Assembly (NCBI RefSeq): GCF_025060375.1
Contig: NZ_JANXCG010000093.1
Span: forward strand, 43,303 to 107,302
DNA from: Meiothermus sp.
Lineage (GTDB): Bacteria; Deinococcota; Deinococci; Deinococcales; Thermaceae
Direction of reading: 5' to 3'
DNA length: 64,000 nucleotides
A program made the position numbers and the translations under genes. The notes beneath the pieces are model-generated. The model searched no databases, was not told the DNA's origin, and saw nothing but the letters and a program-made list of their open reading frames with translations. Numbering within the stretch: the first letter of the stretch is position 1; every line of letters starts with the position of its first letter. This document shows positions 37,717 through 47,221 of the stretch, piece by piece.

Positions 37717-38502
37717 ATGGTTCCCGACCTGTCCCAGGTACCTGGGGTCCTAGGGGAGATTTGCCGGCGGCGCTACACTGAGGTGGTTGCCCTGGAAAAA
37801 GGCATCCCCAACCCGCCCACACCAGCCCCTCCCTCCTTTGCTCGAGCCCTAAGCGAACCCGGCCTCTCCCTCATCGCGGAGGTAAAGCGGAAAAGCCCCT
37901 CCCAGGGGGATATCGCAAACCTGGACGCAGCCCAGGTAGCCCGGGCCTACGCCGCGGGTGGGGCCCAGGCCATCAGCGTCCTCACCGAACCCCATTACTT
38001 TGCCGGCTCCGACCAGGACCTGATTGAGGTGCGGCGGGCGGTTGAGCTGCCCATCCTGCGCAAAGACTTCACCGTGCACCCCCTACAGGTAGCCCAAGCC
38101 CGTGCGCTGGGGGCTTCGGCAGTGCTGCTGATTGTGGCGGTGCTGGGGCGGCTGACGGAAGCCTACCTGAGCCTGGCCCGTTCAGAGGGTCTGGACGCGC
38201 TGGTAGAGGTTCACGACGAGGCCGAACTCGAGCTGGCCATGGCCGCAGGGGCCTCCATCATCGGCATCAATAACCGCAATCTGGCCGACTTGAGCGTGGA
38301 CCGAAGCAACGCCCCTCGGCTGGGCCAGCGGGCCCGAGCGGCGGGGTTTCGGGGGCTTTTGGTGGCGGAGTCGGGCTACAGCGAGCCCGGCCAGCTTGTC
38401 GAGCTGACCGGCCTCTTTGATGGGGTGCTCATAGGCACCCACCTGGCCCGGAGCAAAGACTGGAGGGAGGCGGTGGCACAGATCCGGTCTGCAGGGGCCT
38501 AA
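37717..38502 (+). CDS. trpC: Indole-3-glycerol-phosphate synthase
   Basis: [55 protein letters not shown]. Confidence 0.94.
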   Translation: MVPDLSQVPGVLGEICRRRYTEVVALEKGIPNPPTPAPPSFARALSEPGLSLIAEVKRKSPSQGDIANLDAAQVARAYAAGGAQAISVLTEPHYFAGSDQDLIEVRRAVELPILRKDFTVHPLQVAQARALGASAVLLIVAVLGRLTEAYLSLARSEGLDALVEVHDEAELELAMAAGASIIGINNRNLADLSVDRSNAPRLGQRARAAGFRGLLVAESGYSEPGQLVELTGLFDGVLIGTHLARSKDWREAVAQIRSAGA

Positions 38503-39038
38503 GCCCCCTCCCAGGGTCCGGGCGGCTGGTCGGGAATTTCCAGAACACGGGTTTCCGTCCTGTAGAGCCGCATCCCGCGGGCTAGGTAGTTGGTCAGGGC
38601 CCGGGGGCTGTCCAAGGAGCAGGTGCGCACCCAAACCCGGCAGGCCCCAAGCCGCCAAGCCTCCTCCAAGGCGCGGGTAAGCAGGTACCCTCCCAGGCCC
38701 ATCCCGCTGAACTGGGGAAGCAGGCCGAAGTACGCGATCTCCACATTGCCCTCGGCCTGCAGCTCGAGCTGAAAGTACCCCGCCGGCGTACCCCTAAGAT
38801 AGGCCACCCAGGTATGGAGGTTGGGGTTTTGCGCGTAGGCCAGCCACTGCTGGTAGTCCCAGTGGGCCTTCTCATACCAGTACCAGTTTCCTCCCACGCT
38901 GCGGTACAGGAAGCGCTGCAGCTCTGCGCTGGGAATCTCAGCCTTCATCAGCAAAAAGCCCTCTGGAGCACCCTGCTTGGGGCGCATTTCCTCGGGCGAA
39001 CCCATCTCCAAATAGTAGGTGGTGACCTCGGCCTGCAC
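38499..39038 (-). CDS. GNAT family N-acetyltransferase
   Basis: [33 protein letters not shown]; start uncertain. Confidence 0.75.
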   Translation of the reverse strand: MQAEVTTYYLEMGSPEEMRPKQGAPEGFLLMKAEIPSAELQRFLYRSVGGNWYWYEKAHWDYQQWLAYAQNPNLHTWVAYLRGTPAGYFQLELQAEGNVEIAYFGLLPQFSGMGLGGYLLTRALEEAWRLGACRVWVRTCSLDSPRALTNYLARGMRLYRTETRVLEIPDQPPGPWEGA

Positions 39039-39039
39039 G

Positions 39040-39372
39040 CTAGCGGAGCTTTTCCAAAAGGTCCTCCCGAACGGGGTGAAAGGCATCAAAGGCCACCGTA
39101 TCCTCCAGGAAAACCGCCTCGTGCTCAACCCCCCCGGGCACATGGGCCACATCCCCTGGGCCCAGCTCGAGCCACACCTCCCCCACCCGAAGCCGCACCC
39201 GCCCCGAGAAGACCAGGGTCATCTGCTCGTGCGGGTGGGCATGGGCTGGCAGAACCGCCCCAGCCCTGGCCTCGGCCCGGAGCAACATCAGCTTCTCCCC
39301 CGCAAAAGGCCTGAGGAGGGCAGCAGGGGTTTGGATGGCCGGCAGTTCCGCGGTACGGGCGAATCTGGTCAT
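39040..39372 (-). CDS. Small cupin-domain protein
   Basis: PAHAHPHEQMTLVFSGRVRLRVGEVWLELGPGDVAHVPGGVEHEAVFLED. Confidence 0.88.
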   Translation of the reverse strand: MTRFARTAELPAIQTPAALLRPFAGEKLMLLRAEARAGAVLPAHAHPHEQMTLVFSGRVRLRVGEVWLELGPGDVAHVPGGVEHEAVFLEDTVAFDAFHPVREDLLEKLR

Positions 39373-39389
39373 AGGCCGATTTTACCGGT

Positions 39390-40103
39390 CTAGCGCCCAC
39401 CCAGATAGGCCTCCTGAATCTCCGGTCGGGCCGCCAGCTCCCTGGCCGGGCCGCTCAGGGTGAGCTGACCGGTCTGAAGCACATAGCCCCGGTGGGCTAT
39501 CTGAAGGGCAAGGCGGGCGTTCTGCTCCACCAGGAGGATGGTCTTACCCTGCTGGTTGAGCTTCTGGATAATCTCAAAGATGAAGTCCACCAGAACCGGG
39601 GCCAGCCCCATGGAAGGTTCGTCCATCAGGAGCAGCCTGGGGTCCTGCATCAGGGCCCGGCCAATGGCGAGCATCTGCTGCTCCCCCCCAGAGAGGGTGC
39701 CACCTTTCTGATGGCGCCGCTCGGCCAGGCGGGGAAAGAGGGTGAAAACCTGCTCCTTTCGCTCCTGAAGTACCCGGGGGTCCCTGATGAGAAACCCCCC
39801 CATGTCCAGGTTCTCCTCCACCGTCATGCGGGGGAAGATGCGGCGCCCCTCCGGGACATGGCCCAGGCCAAGGGCCACGATCCTGTCCGCCGGGAGCTTG
39901 TGGATGGGCTGGCCCTGGTAGATGACCTCACCCTTACGGGGCCTGTTCATACCACTGATGGTGCGCAGGGTGGTGCTTTTACCCGCACCGTTGGCCCCAA
40001 TCAGGGTGACAATTTCCCCCTCCTCCACGGTCAGCGAAACCCCCTTCAGGGCGTGGATGTGCCCGTAGTAGGTGTGAATATCCCTGACCTCAAGCAGGGG
40101 CAT
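39390..40103 (-). CDS. livF: Branched-chain amino acid ABC transporter ATP-binding protein LivF
   Basis: MPLLEVRDIHTYYGHIHALKGVSLTVEEGE; GANGAGKSTTLRTI; LSGGEQQMLAIGRAL. Confidence 0.92.
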   Translation of the reverse strand: MPLLEVRDIHTYYGHIHALKGVSLTVEEGEIVTLIGANGAGKSTTLRTISGMNRPRKGEVIYQGQPIHKLPADRIVALGLGHVPEGRRIFPRMTVEENLDMGGFLIRDPRVLQERKEQVFTLFPRLAERRHQKGGTLSGGEQQMLAIGRALMQDPRLLLMDEPSMGLAPVLVDFIFEIIQKLNQQGKTILLVEQNARLALQIAHRGYVLQTGQLTLSGPARELAARPEIQEAYLGGR

Positions 40104-40893
40104 GGGTCCCTCCAGCCTGCCCGGCCGCGCCTTTGCCCAGGTAGGCCTCGATAACCCGAGGGTTGCTGCGCACCTCGTGGGGTAGCCCCTCGGCAATCTT
40201 GCTGCCGTACTCGAGCACCGCAATCCGGTCGGAAATGCTCATCACCATGGCCATGTCGTGCTCAATCAGAACGATGGTCAGCCCCAGCTCATCGCGGAGC
40301 CTGCGTACCCGGGTCTTCAGGTCCTCCGTCTCCTGCTCATTCATGCCCGCCGCAGGCTCGTCCAGGAAGAGCAACCGAGGCTCCAAGGCCAGCGCACGGG
40401 CAATCTCGAGCCGGCGCTGCTCCCCATAAGAAAGCGCCGAGGCCAGCTCCTCGGCCCGCCTATCCAGGTTCATGTAGGCCAGAAGCTCCATGGCCCGGGC
40501 TTTGGCCTTCCTCTCGGAGGCGTGGAAACGAGGGGTATGCAGAAGCACATCAAAGTAGCTCTGCTGGGTATGGGTGTGGTGGCCCACCAGCACGTTCTCC
40601 AGGACCGTCATGGCCTTGAAGAGGCGGATGTTCTGAAAGGTGCGGCCAATCCCGTTGCGGGCCACCCAGTCGGGCGAGCGGCCGGTGATGTCCTGCCCAA
40701 AGAAAACCACCCGGCCCGAGTCGGGCTTGTAGATGCCGGTGAGCAGGTTGAAAAAGGTGGTTTTCCCGGCGCCGTTGGGGCCAATTACCGAGAAAATCTC
40801 TTTGGCCCGCACCTGTAGACTCACCTCGCTGACCGCCACCAGCCCGCCGAACCTTTTGGTCACGCCCTGCACATCCAAGGCCAACTCGCTCAC
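40090..40893 (-). CDS. livG: Branched-chain amino acid ABC transporter ATP-binding protein LivG
   Basis: GPNGAGKTTFFNLLTGIYKPDSG; LSYGEQRRLEIARALA. Confidence 0.92.
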   Translation of the reverse strand: MSELALDVQGVTKRFGGLVAVSEVSLQVRAKEIFSVIGPNGAGKTTFFNLLTGIYKPDSGRVVFFGQDITGRSPDWVARNGIGRTFQNIRLFKAMTVLENVLVGHHTHTQQSYFDVLLHTPRFHASERKAKARAMELLAYMNLDRRAEELASALSYGEQRRLEIARALALEPRLLFLDEPAAGMNEQETEDLKTRVRRLRDELGLTIVLIEHDMAMVMSISDRIAVLEYGSKIAEGLPHEVRSNPRVIEAYLGKGAAGQAGGTHAPA

Positions 40894-42323
40894 TTGCTCC
40901 CCCCTTCCTTGGCCTCCTGGCGGGCTTCCTGCATCTCCACCCGGTGTCTTTGCTCGGGTATCAGCCCCTCCGGCCGGAAAATCATCATCAGGATTAGGAT
41001 CAACCCGAAAACCAAACGCTCGTACTTGGCCGGGTTAAGCTGAGGCGGAAGGTTGGCCATATTGTACCCGAGGATGGTGACCCCGGTCTGACGCCAGGTG
41101 TTGAGCAGGTCGGAGAAGTCCTTCAAAAGCCCGATGTTGAGCACCGTAACCGCCGCCGCCCCCACCACCGCTCCCCCAATTGAACCCATGCCACCCAGGA
41201 TGACAAAGGCCAGGATGTTGATGGAAGCCTGAAGGGTGAAGGACTCCGGGCTCACAAAGGTCTGCTTGGCCGCGAAGATGGCGCCCATAATGCCGGAGAA
41301 AGCCGCGCCGGTGGCGAAAGCTAGCAGCTTGGTGGGCAGCAGGGGGATACCCATAGCCTTGGCCGCAATCTCGTCCTCGCGGATGGCCACCCAGGCCCGT
41401 CCAAACCGGGAGTTGGCCAGGCGGATGTTGACCAGAATGACCACCCCAATGACCAGAAGCACCAACAGGTAGAAGAAGAAGGCGTAGGTGATGTAGCTGT
41501 CAATCGGTTTGCCGTATACCTGTTCAGCCCCAATGGCCTGCAAAAACTGGGTGAGGAACCCTACCTCAGGCCGGTTCACGGGCGTAATGCCCTGAGGACC
41601 GTTGGTGATGTTGAGGGGTTTATCCAGATTGTTGGCGAGGACCCGCACCACCTCGCCCAGGCCCAGGGTGACGATGGCCAGGTAGTCTCCCCGCAGCCGG
41701 AGGGCCGGCAGACCGATAAGCACACCGGTAATCGCTGCGGTGATGATGGCCAGGGCCATGAAGAGGTAGAGGTAGTTTCCGGGAAGGCCGCCAGCCGGAA
41801 AACCTTCGATGAACTGGGCTGCCTGCGGAGAACCAAAGATGCCCCAGGTGTAAGCACCTATGGCGAAGAAGGCCGCAAAGCCCAAGTCCAGAAGCCCGGC
41901 CTGCCCCACCACCACATTGAGGCCCAGGGCCAGAGCAGCGAAAATTCCAATCTGGATACCCAGCTCAAACAGGAAGGAGTTGGTGAGCCCTGCGATGGGG
42001 ACGGAGATAAAAAGGATGGCCGTACCCAAGGCAACGCGGACCAAGGTGGGGAGGTTGGGCAACAAAAAGCAGGCGATAAGGACACCCAAAAGGCCATAGA
42101 AGGCCAGCTTGTCGCCCGGGTTGAGGCGCAGGAGGAGGGTCAGGGTCAAGGCCAGCACCGCCAGCAGGCCTGAGCGCCAAGAAGTGGGAATCCGGCCCAG
42201 GCTGACCAGGGCCACCGACGCCAGAAGGGCCAGGTTGACCAGGTCGCTGGCAGGCCTAAGGAGCGCGCCCACCACCGAGAGCGCGGTAAAGGCCAGGGTG
42301 AAGGGAAAAATATAGCCGTTCAT
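40890..42323 (-). CDS. livM: Branched-chain amino acid ABC transporter permease LivM
   Basis: ALGLNVVVGQAGLLDLGFAAFFAIGAYTWGI; VAIREDEIAAKAMGIP. Confidence 0.9.
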   Translation of the reverse strand: MNGYIFPFTLAFTALSVVGALLRPASDLVNLALLASVALVSLGRIPTSWRSGLLAVLALTLTLLLRLNPGDKLAFYGLLGVLIACFLLPNLPTLVRVALGTAILFISVPIAGLTNSFLFELGIQIGIFAALALGLNVVVGQAGLLDLGFAAFFAIGAYTWGIFGSPQAAQFIEGFPAGGLPGNYLYLFMALAIITAAITGVLIGLPALRLRGDYLAIVTLGLGEVVRVLANNLDKPLNITNGPQGITPVNRPEVGFLTQFLQAIGAEQVYGKPIDSYITYAFFFYLLVLLVIGVVILVNIRLANSRFGRAWVAIREDEIAAKAMGIPLLPTKLLAFATGAAFSGIMGAIFAAKQTFVSPESFTLQASINILAFVILGGMGSIGGAVVGAAAVTVLNIGLLKDFSDLLNTWRQTGVTILGYNMANLPPQLNPAKYERLVFGLILILMMIFRPEGLIPEQRHRVEMQEARQEAKEGGSK

Positions 42324-43300
42324 ACCTTCTCGCTCACGTTCTGGCCAAAGATGCCCTGGGGCCGGAACAGCAGAAGCAAGACCAGTGTCAGGAAGGCGAA
42401 GACGTCCTTGTATTCCGTACCGAAATTGCCGTTGGTTAGAAAGGGCAGGTAGGTACCTGAAAGGGTCTCGAGCTGCCCCAGAATTAGCCCCCCCACCATG
42501 GCCCCGGGGATATTTCCGATACCGCCCAGAACCGCCGAGGTAAAGGCTTTCAGCCCTGGGAGCACACCAGAGTAGGGGGTAATGTTGGTGTAGAGAAGAC
42601 CAAAAAGCACCCCCGCCACTCCTCCTAAAGCACCGCCAATCAGAAAGGTGCGGGAGATGATGACGTCGGGGTTAATCCCCATCAGGGCGGCAGTCTGCAT
42701 GTCCTGCGAAACCGCCCGTATGGCCTTGCCCAGCTTGGTACGGTTGACCAGGTAAGTAAGGCCAATGAGCATCAGGACGGAGACCGCTATGATGAGCACC
42801 CCCTTCATCTGGATGGTGGTCTGGAAGGGCAGCTCGAACACCTGGTTGAGGGCCTCGTAGGTGCGGTACTGCATGTTGAACTCGTTGTGGCGCAACGCCG
42901 CATAGATGCGGGTCAGGTCCTGCAACAAGAACGAGACCCCAATGGCCGTAATCATGGGCACCAGGATGTTCTTGCTACCCCGCTTACGCAGAGGGCGGTA
43001 GGCGAAGCGCTCCACCAAAACGGCCATAAAGCCCGAACCCACTGCGGCGAACAGCAGGGCCACCAGCAAGAGAAGAAAAGGGTTGGCGATGACCGGGGCT
43101 GCAGGGTTGCCCCAGAAGCGGAAGACCTCGAGCCCAATCACTGCCCCTATCATGAAGACCTCGGAGTGGGCGAAGTTGATCAGGCCCAGCACCCCGTAAA
43201 CCATGGTGTAGCCCAGGGCCACCATGGCATACACAAAGCCCAGCAAGAGGCCCTCCAAAACGGTCTGCGGCAGGATGGCGACCAGGTCACCCAGCGTCAA
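42320..43300 (-). CDS. livH: Branched-chain amino acid ABC transporter permease LivH
   Basis: GLLLGFVYAMVALGYTMVYGVLGLINFAHSEVFMIGA; likely TTG start. Confidence 0.9.
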   Translation of the reverse strand: MTLGDLVAILPQTVLEGLLLGFVYAMVALGYTMVYGVLGLINFAHSEVFMIGAVIGLEVFRFWGNPAAPVIANPFLLLLVALLFAAVGSGFMAVLVERFAYRPLRKRGSKNILVPMITAIGVSFLLQDLTRIYAALRHNEFNMQYRTYEALNQVFELPFQTTIQMKGVLIIAVSVLMLIGLTYLVNRTKLGKAIRAVSQDMQTAALMGINPDVIISRTFLIGGALGGVAGVLFGLLYTNITPYSGVLPGLKAFTSAVLGGIGNIPGAMVGGLILGQLETLSGTYLPFLTNGNFGTEYKDVFAFLTLVLLLLFRPQGIFGQNVSEKV

Positions 43301-43407
43301 GCAAACCTCCTACGCGTAGGGTAGGCGCACCAACACGGCGCGCCGAGCCCCTTGCGCTTTAGCTTGCAAGAGTATAAAGGCTACCCTGGCTACTGACAAC
43401 AGGGCAC

Positions 43408-44307
43408 CTAGCCGACTGGGGCAGTAAGCCTCGAGCTCAACCATTCCCAAAAGCGATCCAAGGGGTTCTTGTGGACCCGGGAGCGGGCCGAGCGGGTGGC
43501 TTCCGCCGGGCCTATATCGTGGCCCAAGGCCTGGGATAGGAAGTAGCGATGGTCGGAGACCCAAAGGTACAAGTCGGCTTCTGTGCGCCCAGGAAAATCC
43601 TTGAGCACACCGTTCTCGCGAATCTGCAATACCGTGGGAAGGTAGAGGTTGTCGTACCAGTCGGCTACCGCCTCCTCCCAACTCACGGAGCGCTTCTGGT
43701 CCAGCCCCATGAAGTATTGATGTGTGCGGATGTGGTCCAGCAACACATCGTAGCGACCTGGCTTGCTAAAGAGGATGGGCTCGTGCCCAGGCCGCAGCTG
43801 GGGAAGCCGGGTCTTTTCCAGGAACTGGGCGTACTCACCCTTCAAGATAACGTCCCTTAGGGTGTCCTTGGGATTCAGCTCCACCGGCACATCCAGCTCA
43901 ATGACGTAGGCATCGATGTAGCGCTGCCCCAAGGCTTTGGCCAGGGCGGTGCGGTGGTTGCCGTCCTTCACAAAGTAGGCCTCCCCCACCTTGTAGACCT
44001 CTATCGGAGGAAACTCCACCCCCTGGAGCTGGGCCTGCCGAAGCCTGGCCCAGCGTTCCAGGGTATGGGGTTCTTTGGGGAGGAACTCGGCGTCAAAGTC
44101 GCCGTAGCGGTCCACACTGCCTATAATCTTGTCTACCTCAATGGTCTGCAGCCCCTTGTAGGCCTCACCCCGGGGCCGCAAGGCTGAGACCACGCTGTAG
44201 GGCAGAAGATCGTTGGGCTTTCCCCGCAACCTGCGCAGGATGTCGTGCAGAAGCACCCGGCGCGAAAGAACTTCAGCCTCGAACTGGGCTTGGCGCTCCA
44301 AATCCAT
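43408..44307 (-). CDS. ParB-like nuclease-domain protein (DUF4032-like)
   Basis: FPPIEVYKVGEAYFVKDGNHRTALAKALGQRYIDAYVIEL. Confidence 0.65.
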   Translation of the reverse strand: MDLERQAQFEAEVLSRRVLLHDILRRLRGKPNDLLPYSVVSALRPRGEAYKGLQTIEVDKIIGSVDRYGDFDAEFLPKEPHTLERWARLRQAQLQGVEFPPIEVYKVGEAYFVKDGNHRTALAKALGQRYIDAYVIELDVPVELNPKDTLRDVILKGEYAQFLEKTRLPQLRPGHEPILFSKPGRYDVLLDHIRTHQYFMGLDQKRSVSWEEAVADWYDNLYLPTVLQIRENGVLKDFPGRTEADLYLWVSDHRYFLSQALGHDIGPAEATRSARSRVHKNPLDRFWEWLSSRLTAPVG

Positions 44308-44452
44308 GGTGGGAAACCCCCGAAAGGACCAGCTTGTGCACCCAGGAGCCTGGCCGGGAACAGACCGGCCCGCCCCTATGGTAGCACCCAGATCATGACG
44401 GCGATGAAGGGCAGAGGTTACCCAAAACCCCCTGGGCACCAAGTTGCGAGTT

Positions 44453-45415
44453 TTAGAGAATGAGCAGCACCTTGCCGGTGGTTTCGCGCCCCTGCAGGGC
44501 CTTGTGGGCCTGGACAGCCTGCTCCAGCGGAAATTCAGCGCCGATATGAATTTTCAGCCTACCCTCTCGAGCCCAACCCATCACCTCTGAAGCCCGCCAC
44601 TCGAGCTCCTCGCGGGTCTGGGTGTAGTGCCAAAGGGAGGGGCGGGTTAGGTAGAGACCGCCCTTTCGGTTCAGCACCTGCGGGTCAAAAGGGGCCACAG
44701 GGCCGCTGCTTTGGCCATAGAGCACCAGCATCCCCCGCACCCGCAAGCTGTTGAGGCTGCCTTCCCAGGTGGCCTGCCCTACCCCGTCGTAGACCACATC
44801 TACCCCTCTTCCTCCCGTGAGTTCGCGCACCCTTTGGTCGAAACCTTCGTAAGGCAGGGTATGATCGGCCCCAGCCTCCTTGGCCAAAGCCTGCTTGGCC
44901 AAGGAGGAGGCTGTGGCAATCACCGTGGCCCCAGCCATCTTGGCCATCTGGATAAGGAGCAGGCCAACCCCACCCGCTCCAGCGTGCACCAGGCAAGTCT
45001 CCCCGGGACTAAGGGGGTAGGTACTCTTGACCAGGTAGTGGGCGGTGAGGCCTTGAAGCATTCCAGCCGCCGCCACCTTAGGGTCCAGCCCTTCAGGAAT
45101 ACGCACCAGCTTGTCCGCAGGCACCAAAGCGTATTCCGCATAGCTGCCCTGAACATTGCAGTAGACCACCCTATCGCCGGGCTGAACCTGAGAAACCCCT
45201 GGGCCCACCGCCTCCACCACCCCTGCAGCCTCCTCGCCTACCGTAAAGGGAGTGGGCACAGGGTACAGGCCCGAACGCTTGTAGGTGTCGATGAAGTTGA
45301 CCCCAGCAACCTGGAGCCGCACCAGGGCCTGACCCTCCCCTGGGGTAGGGATGGGCACCTCTTCCAGCACCATGGCCTCAGGGCCGCCCGGCTGGTGAAC
45401 ACGGATGGCTTTCAT
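44453..45415 (-). CDS. Quinone oxidoreductase (zeta-crystallin/MDR family)
   Basis: MKAIRVHQPGGPEAMVLEEVPIPTPGEGQALVRLQVAGVNFIDTYKRSGLYP; LVHAGAGGVGLLLIQMAK. Confidence 0.93.
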   Translation of the reverse strand: MKAIRVHQPGGPEAMVLEEVPIPTPGEGQALVRLQVAGVNFIDTYKRSGLYPVPTPFTVGEEAAGVVEAVGPGVSQVQPGDRVVYCNVQGSYAEYALVPADKLVRIPEGLDPKVAAAGMLQGLTAHYLVKSTYPLSPGETCLVHAGAGGVGLLLIQMAKMAGATVIATASSLAKQALAKEAGADHTLPYEGFDQRVRELTGGRGVDVVYDGVGQATWEGSLNSLRVRGMLVLYGQSSGPVAPFDPQVLNRKGGLYLTRPSLWHYTQTREELEWRASEVMGWAREGRLKIHIGAEFPLEQAVQAHKALQGRETTGKVLLIL

Positions 45416-45442
45416 GCTGCCCATAACACCCCGCATAGGGCC

Positions 45443-45886
45443 TCAAAAGCCCAGGTTGACCCCTATCGCCCCTCCCAGACCGAAGGCGTTGGAGCCCAAA
45501 AAATACATAGGATGAAGCTCTACGAAAACCCCTACCAGCGGAAGCCCCACGTTCAGGTAAGTTCCCACCACCCCTCGCAAACCCAGCCCCCCAGCGGTGG
45601 GCCCCTGGTTCAGGAGGGCAACGGTGGTGCCGGTGGCGTAGAACAACCCAACCCCCGCGTAGAGGTCGGTCAGGGGCAAAGAGGCCAGAAGGTCAGCTCC
45701 ACCCCCCAGCGAGGCCGGCCCACCGGTAAAGAAGTTGGCCCCAGCGTAAATCCGCCCATCCAGCAGGGGCACCAGGGGGAAGCGAACCCCGATGTTCAGG
45801 CCAAAAGCGCTCCCCGCAGTTCCCTGAAGGCTTTGGGCGAAGCTGGGAGCCAGCAAGACCAGAAGGAGCACACCCCACTTGCGCAT
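45443..45886 (-). CDS. Hypothetical secreted, possibly beta-barrel protein
   Basis: Signal peptide MRKWGVLLLVLLAPSFAQ; Gly/Leu-rich alternating segments; ends in aromatic Phe (NLGF). Confidence 0.5.
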   Translation of the reverse strand: MRKWGVLLLVLLAPSFAQSLQGTAGSAFGLNIGVRFPLVPLLDGRIYAGANFFTGGPASLGGGADLLASLPLTDLYAGVGLFYATGTTVALLNQGPTAGGLGLRGVVGTYLNVGLPLVGVFVELHPMYFLGSNAFGLGGAIGVNLGF

Positions 45887-45916
45887 TGTGGATACCTCCA
45901 GGCTGAGTATAACAGC

Positions 45917-46912
45917 CTATCCGGGCACCGACGCCAACAGCTCCGCAATCTGCACCGCGTTGAGGGCGGCTCCCTTTAGAAGCTGATCACCCGCTACGAA
46001 GAAATCCAGCCCATTGTCAAAGGCCAGGCTCCTGCGAATCCGCCCCACCTCCACGTTGAACTTCCCCGTGGCCGTGATTGGCAGAGGATAGCGCCTCTGC
46101 GCCGGGTCGTCCACCAGGTCTACCCCAGGAGCCTGCCTGAGCACCTCTCGAGCCGCCTCAGGGCTCACTGGGCGCTCAAACTCCACCGTGACCGCCTCAG
46201 CGTGAACCCGCAGGGTGGGTACCCGAACCGCCGTGCAGGAGACCCGGATGGTAGGGTCGCCAATAATCTTTTGAGTCTCCCACAGCACCTTCATCTCCTC
46301 GCGGGTGTAGCCGTTCTCCTGAAAGGTGTCGATATGGGGAATCACATTGAAGGGCAGCGGATGGGCAAAAACCCTGTGCTCCACAGGGCGCCCTTCCAAA
46401 AAGCTCCGGGTTCCCTCCAGCAACTCCTCCATACCGCTGGCCCCCGCACCAGAGGCACTCTGATAGGTACTCACAATCACCCGCCGGGCCCTAAAGGCGC
46501 GGTGGAGGGGGAAAAGGGCCATCACCAGGATGGCCGTGGTGCAGTTGGGGTTCGCAATGATGTTCTTATGCTTCCTTATCGCTTCCGGATTGACCTCCGG
46601 CACCACCAAGGGGACCTCCGGGTCGTAGCGGAAGGCCGAGGAGTTGTCGATGACCACCGACTCCTTAGCCCAAAGCGGGGCGTACTGCTTGGAAACACCC
46701 CCACCCGCACTGGCCAGAACCACATCCGCCGGCAAGGGGGTCTCCGGCAGGGGCTCCACGGTCACCTCCTGGCCGCGGAAGCTCAGGCTTCTGCCCGCTG
46801 AGCGCGCCGAGGCGTACAACCTTAGCTCGCTAACGGGAAATTCGCGCTGCTCCAAGACCCTAAGAATCTCCCGGCCCACCGCGCCGGTCGCGCCAACAAC
46901 CGCAACTCGCAT
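45917..46912 (-). CDS. asd: Aspartate-semialdehyde dehydrogenase
   Basis: [58 protein letters not shown]. Confidence 0.95.
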   Translation of the reverse strand: MRVAVVGATGAVGREILRVLEQREFPVSELRLYASARSAGRSLSFRGQEVTVEPLPETPLPADVVLASAGGGVSKQYAPLWAKESVVIDNSSAFRYDPEVPLVVPEVNPEAIRKHKNIIANPNCTTAILVMALFPLHRAFRARRVIVSTYQSASGAGASGMEELLEGTRSFLEGRPVEHRVFAHPLPFNVIPHIDTFQENGYTREEMKVLWETQKIIGDPTIRVSCTAVRVPTLRVHAEAVTVEFERPVSPEAAREVLRQAPGVDLVDDPAQRRYPLPITATGKFNVEVGRIRRSLAFDNGLDFFVAGDQLLKGAALNAVQIAELLASVPG

Positions 46913-46933
46913 CTCAGCAACCTCCTCTCAAAC

Positions 46934-46956
46934 AAAAAACCTGCCGCGCTGGCAGG
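46934..46956 (-). terminator. Intrinsic terminator in the asd leader
   Basis: Minus strand CCTGCCagcgcGGCAGG followed by TTTTTT, upstream of the asd RBS. Confidence 0.75.
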
Positions 46957-46983
46957 CAAGGCGGCGGACTCCAAAGCCGCCGC

Positions 46984-47010
46984 CTAGGGAGTAGTGGTAT
47001 ACCAAACCAT
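46984..47010 (-). CDS. Candidate asd leader peptide MVWYTTTP
   Basis: ATG GTT TGG TAT ACC ACT ACT CCC TAG, start 8 nt after the -10 element. Confidence 0.5.
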   Translation of the reverse strand: MVWYTTTP

Positions 47011-47018
47011 CCGCCCCC

Positions 47019-47047
47019 AGCATAAGCTGAGCTTTGGCCAAAGTCAA
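47019..47047 (-). promoter_or_regulatory. asd promoter
   Basis: Minus strand TTGACT-17 bp-TATGCT. Confidence 0.75.
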
Positions 47048-47059
47048 CAGCGACCGGGC

Positions 47060-47088
47060 TTGACGAGAGGGGATTGTCCCCCTATACT
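47060..47088 (+). promoter_or_regulatory. tRNA-Ala promoter
   Basis: TTGACG-17 bp-TATACT. Confidence 0.75.
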
Positions 47089-47104
47089 TTCCCTTGCTGT
47101 TTAT

Positions 47105-47180
<76 letters not shown>

Positions 47181-47185
47181 GAAAA

Positions 47186-47215
47186 AGCTCGAGCCGGTTG
47201 GCTCGAGCTTGCCTT
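47186..47215 (+). terminator. tRNA-Ala terminator
   Basis: AAGCTCGAGCCggttGGCTCGAGCTT then a T-rich stretch. Confidence 0.65.
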
Positions 47216-47221
47216 TTCCCC

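Noticed and set aside
31139-38502. Attenuator leaders for hisF/hisIE and trpC
   Set aside because: Searched upstream sequences; no His or Trp codon runs or terminator hairpins before the genes. trpC appears leaderless.
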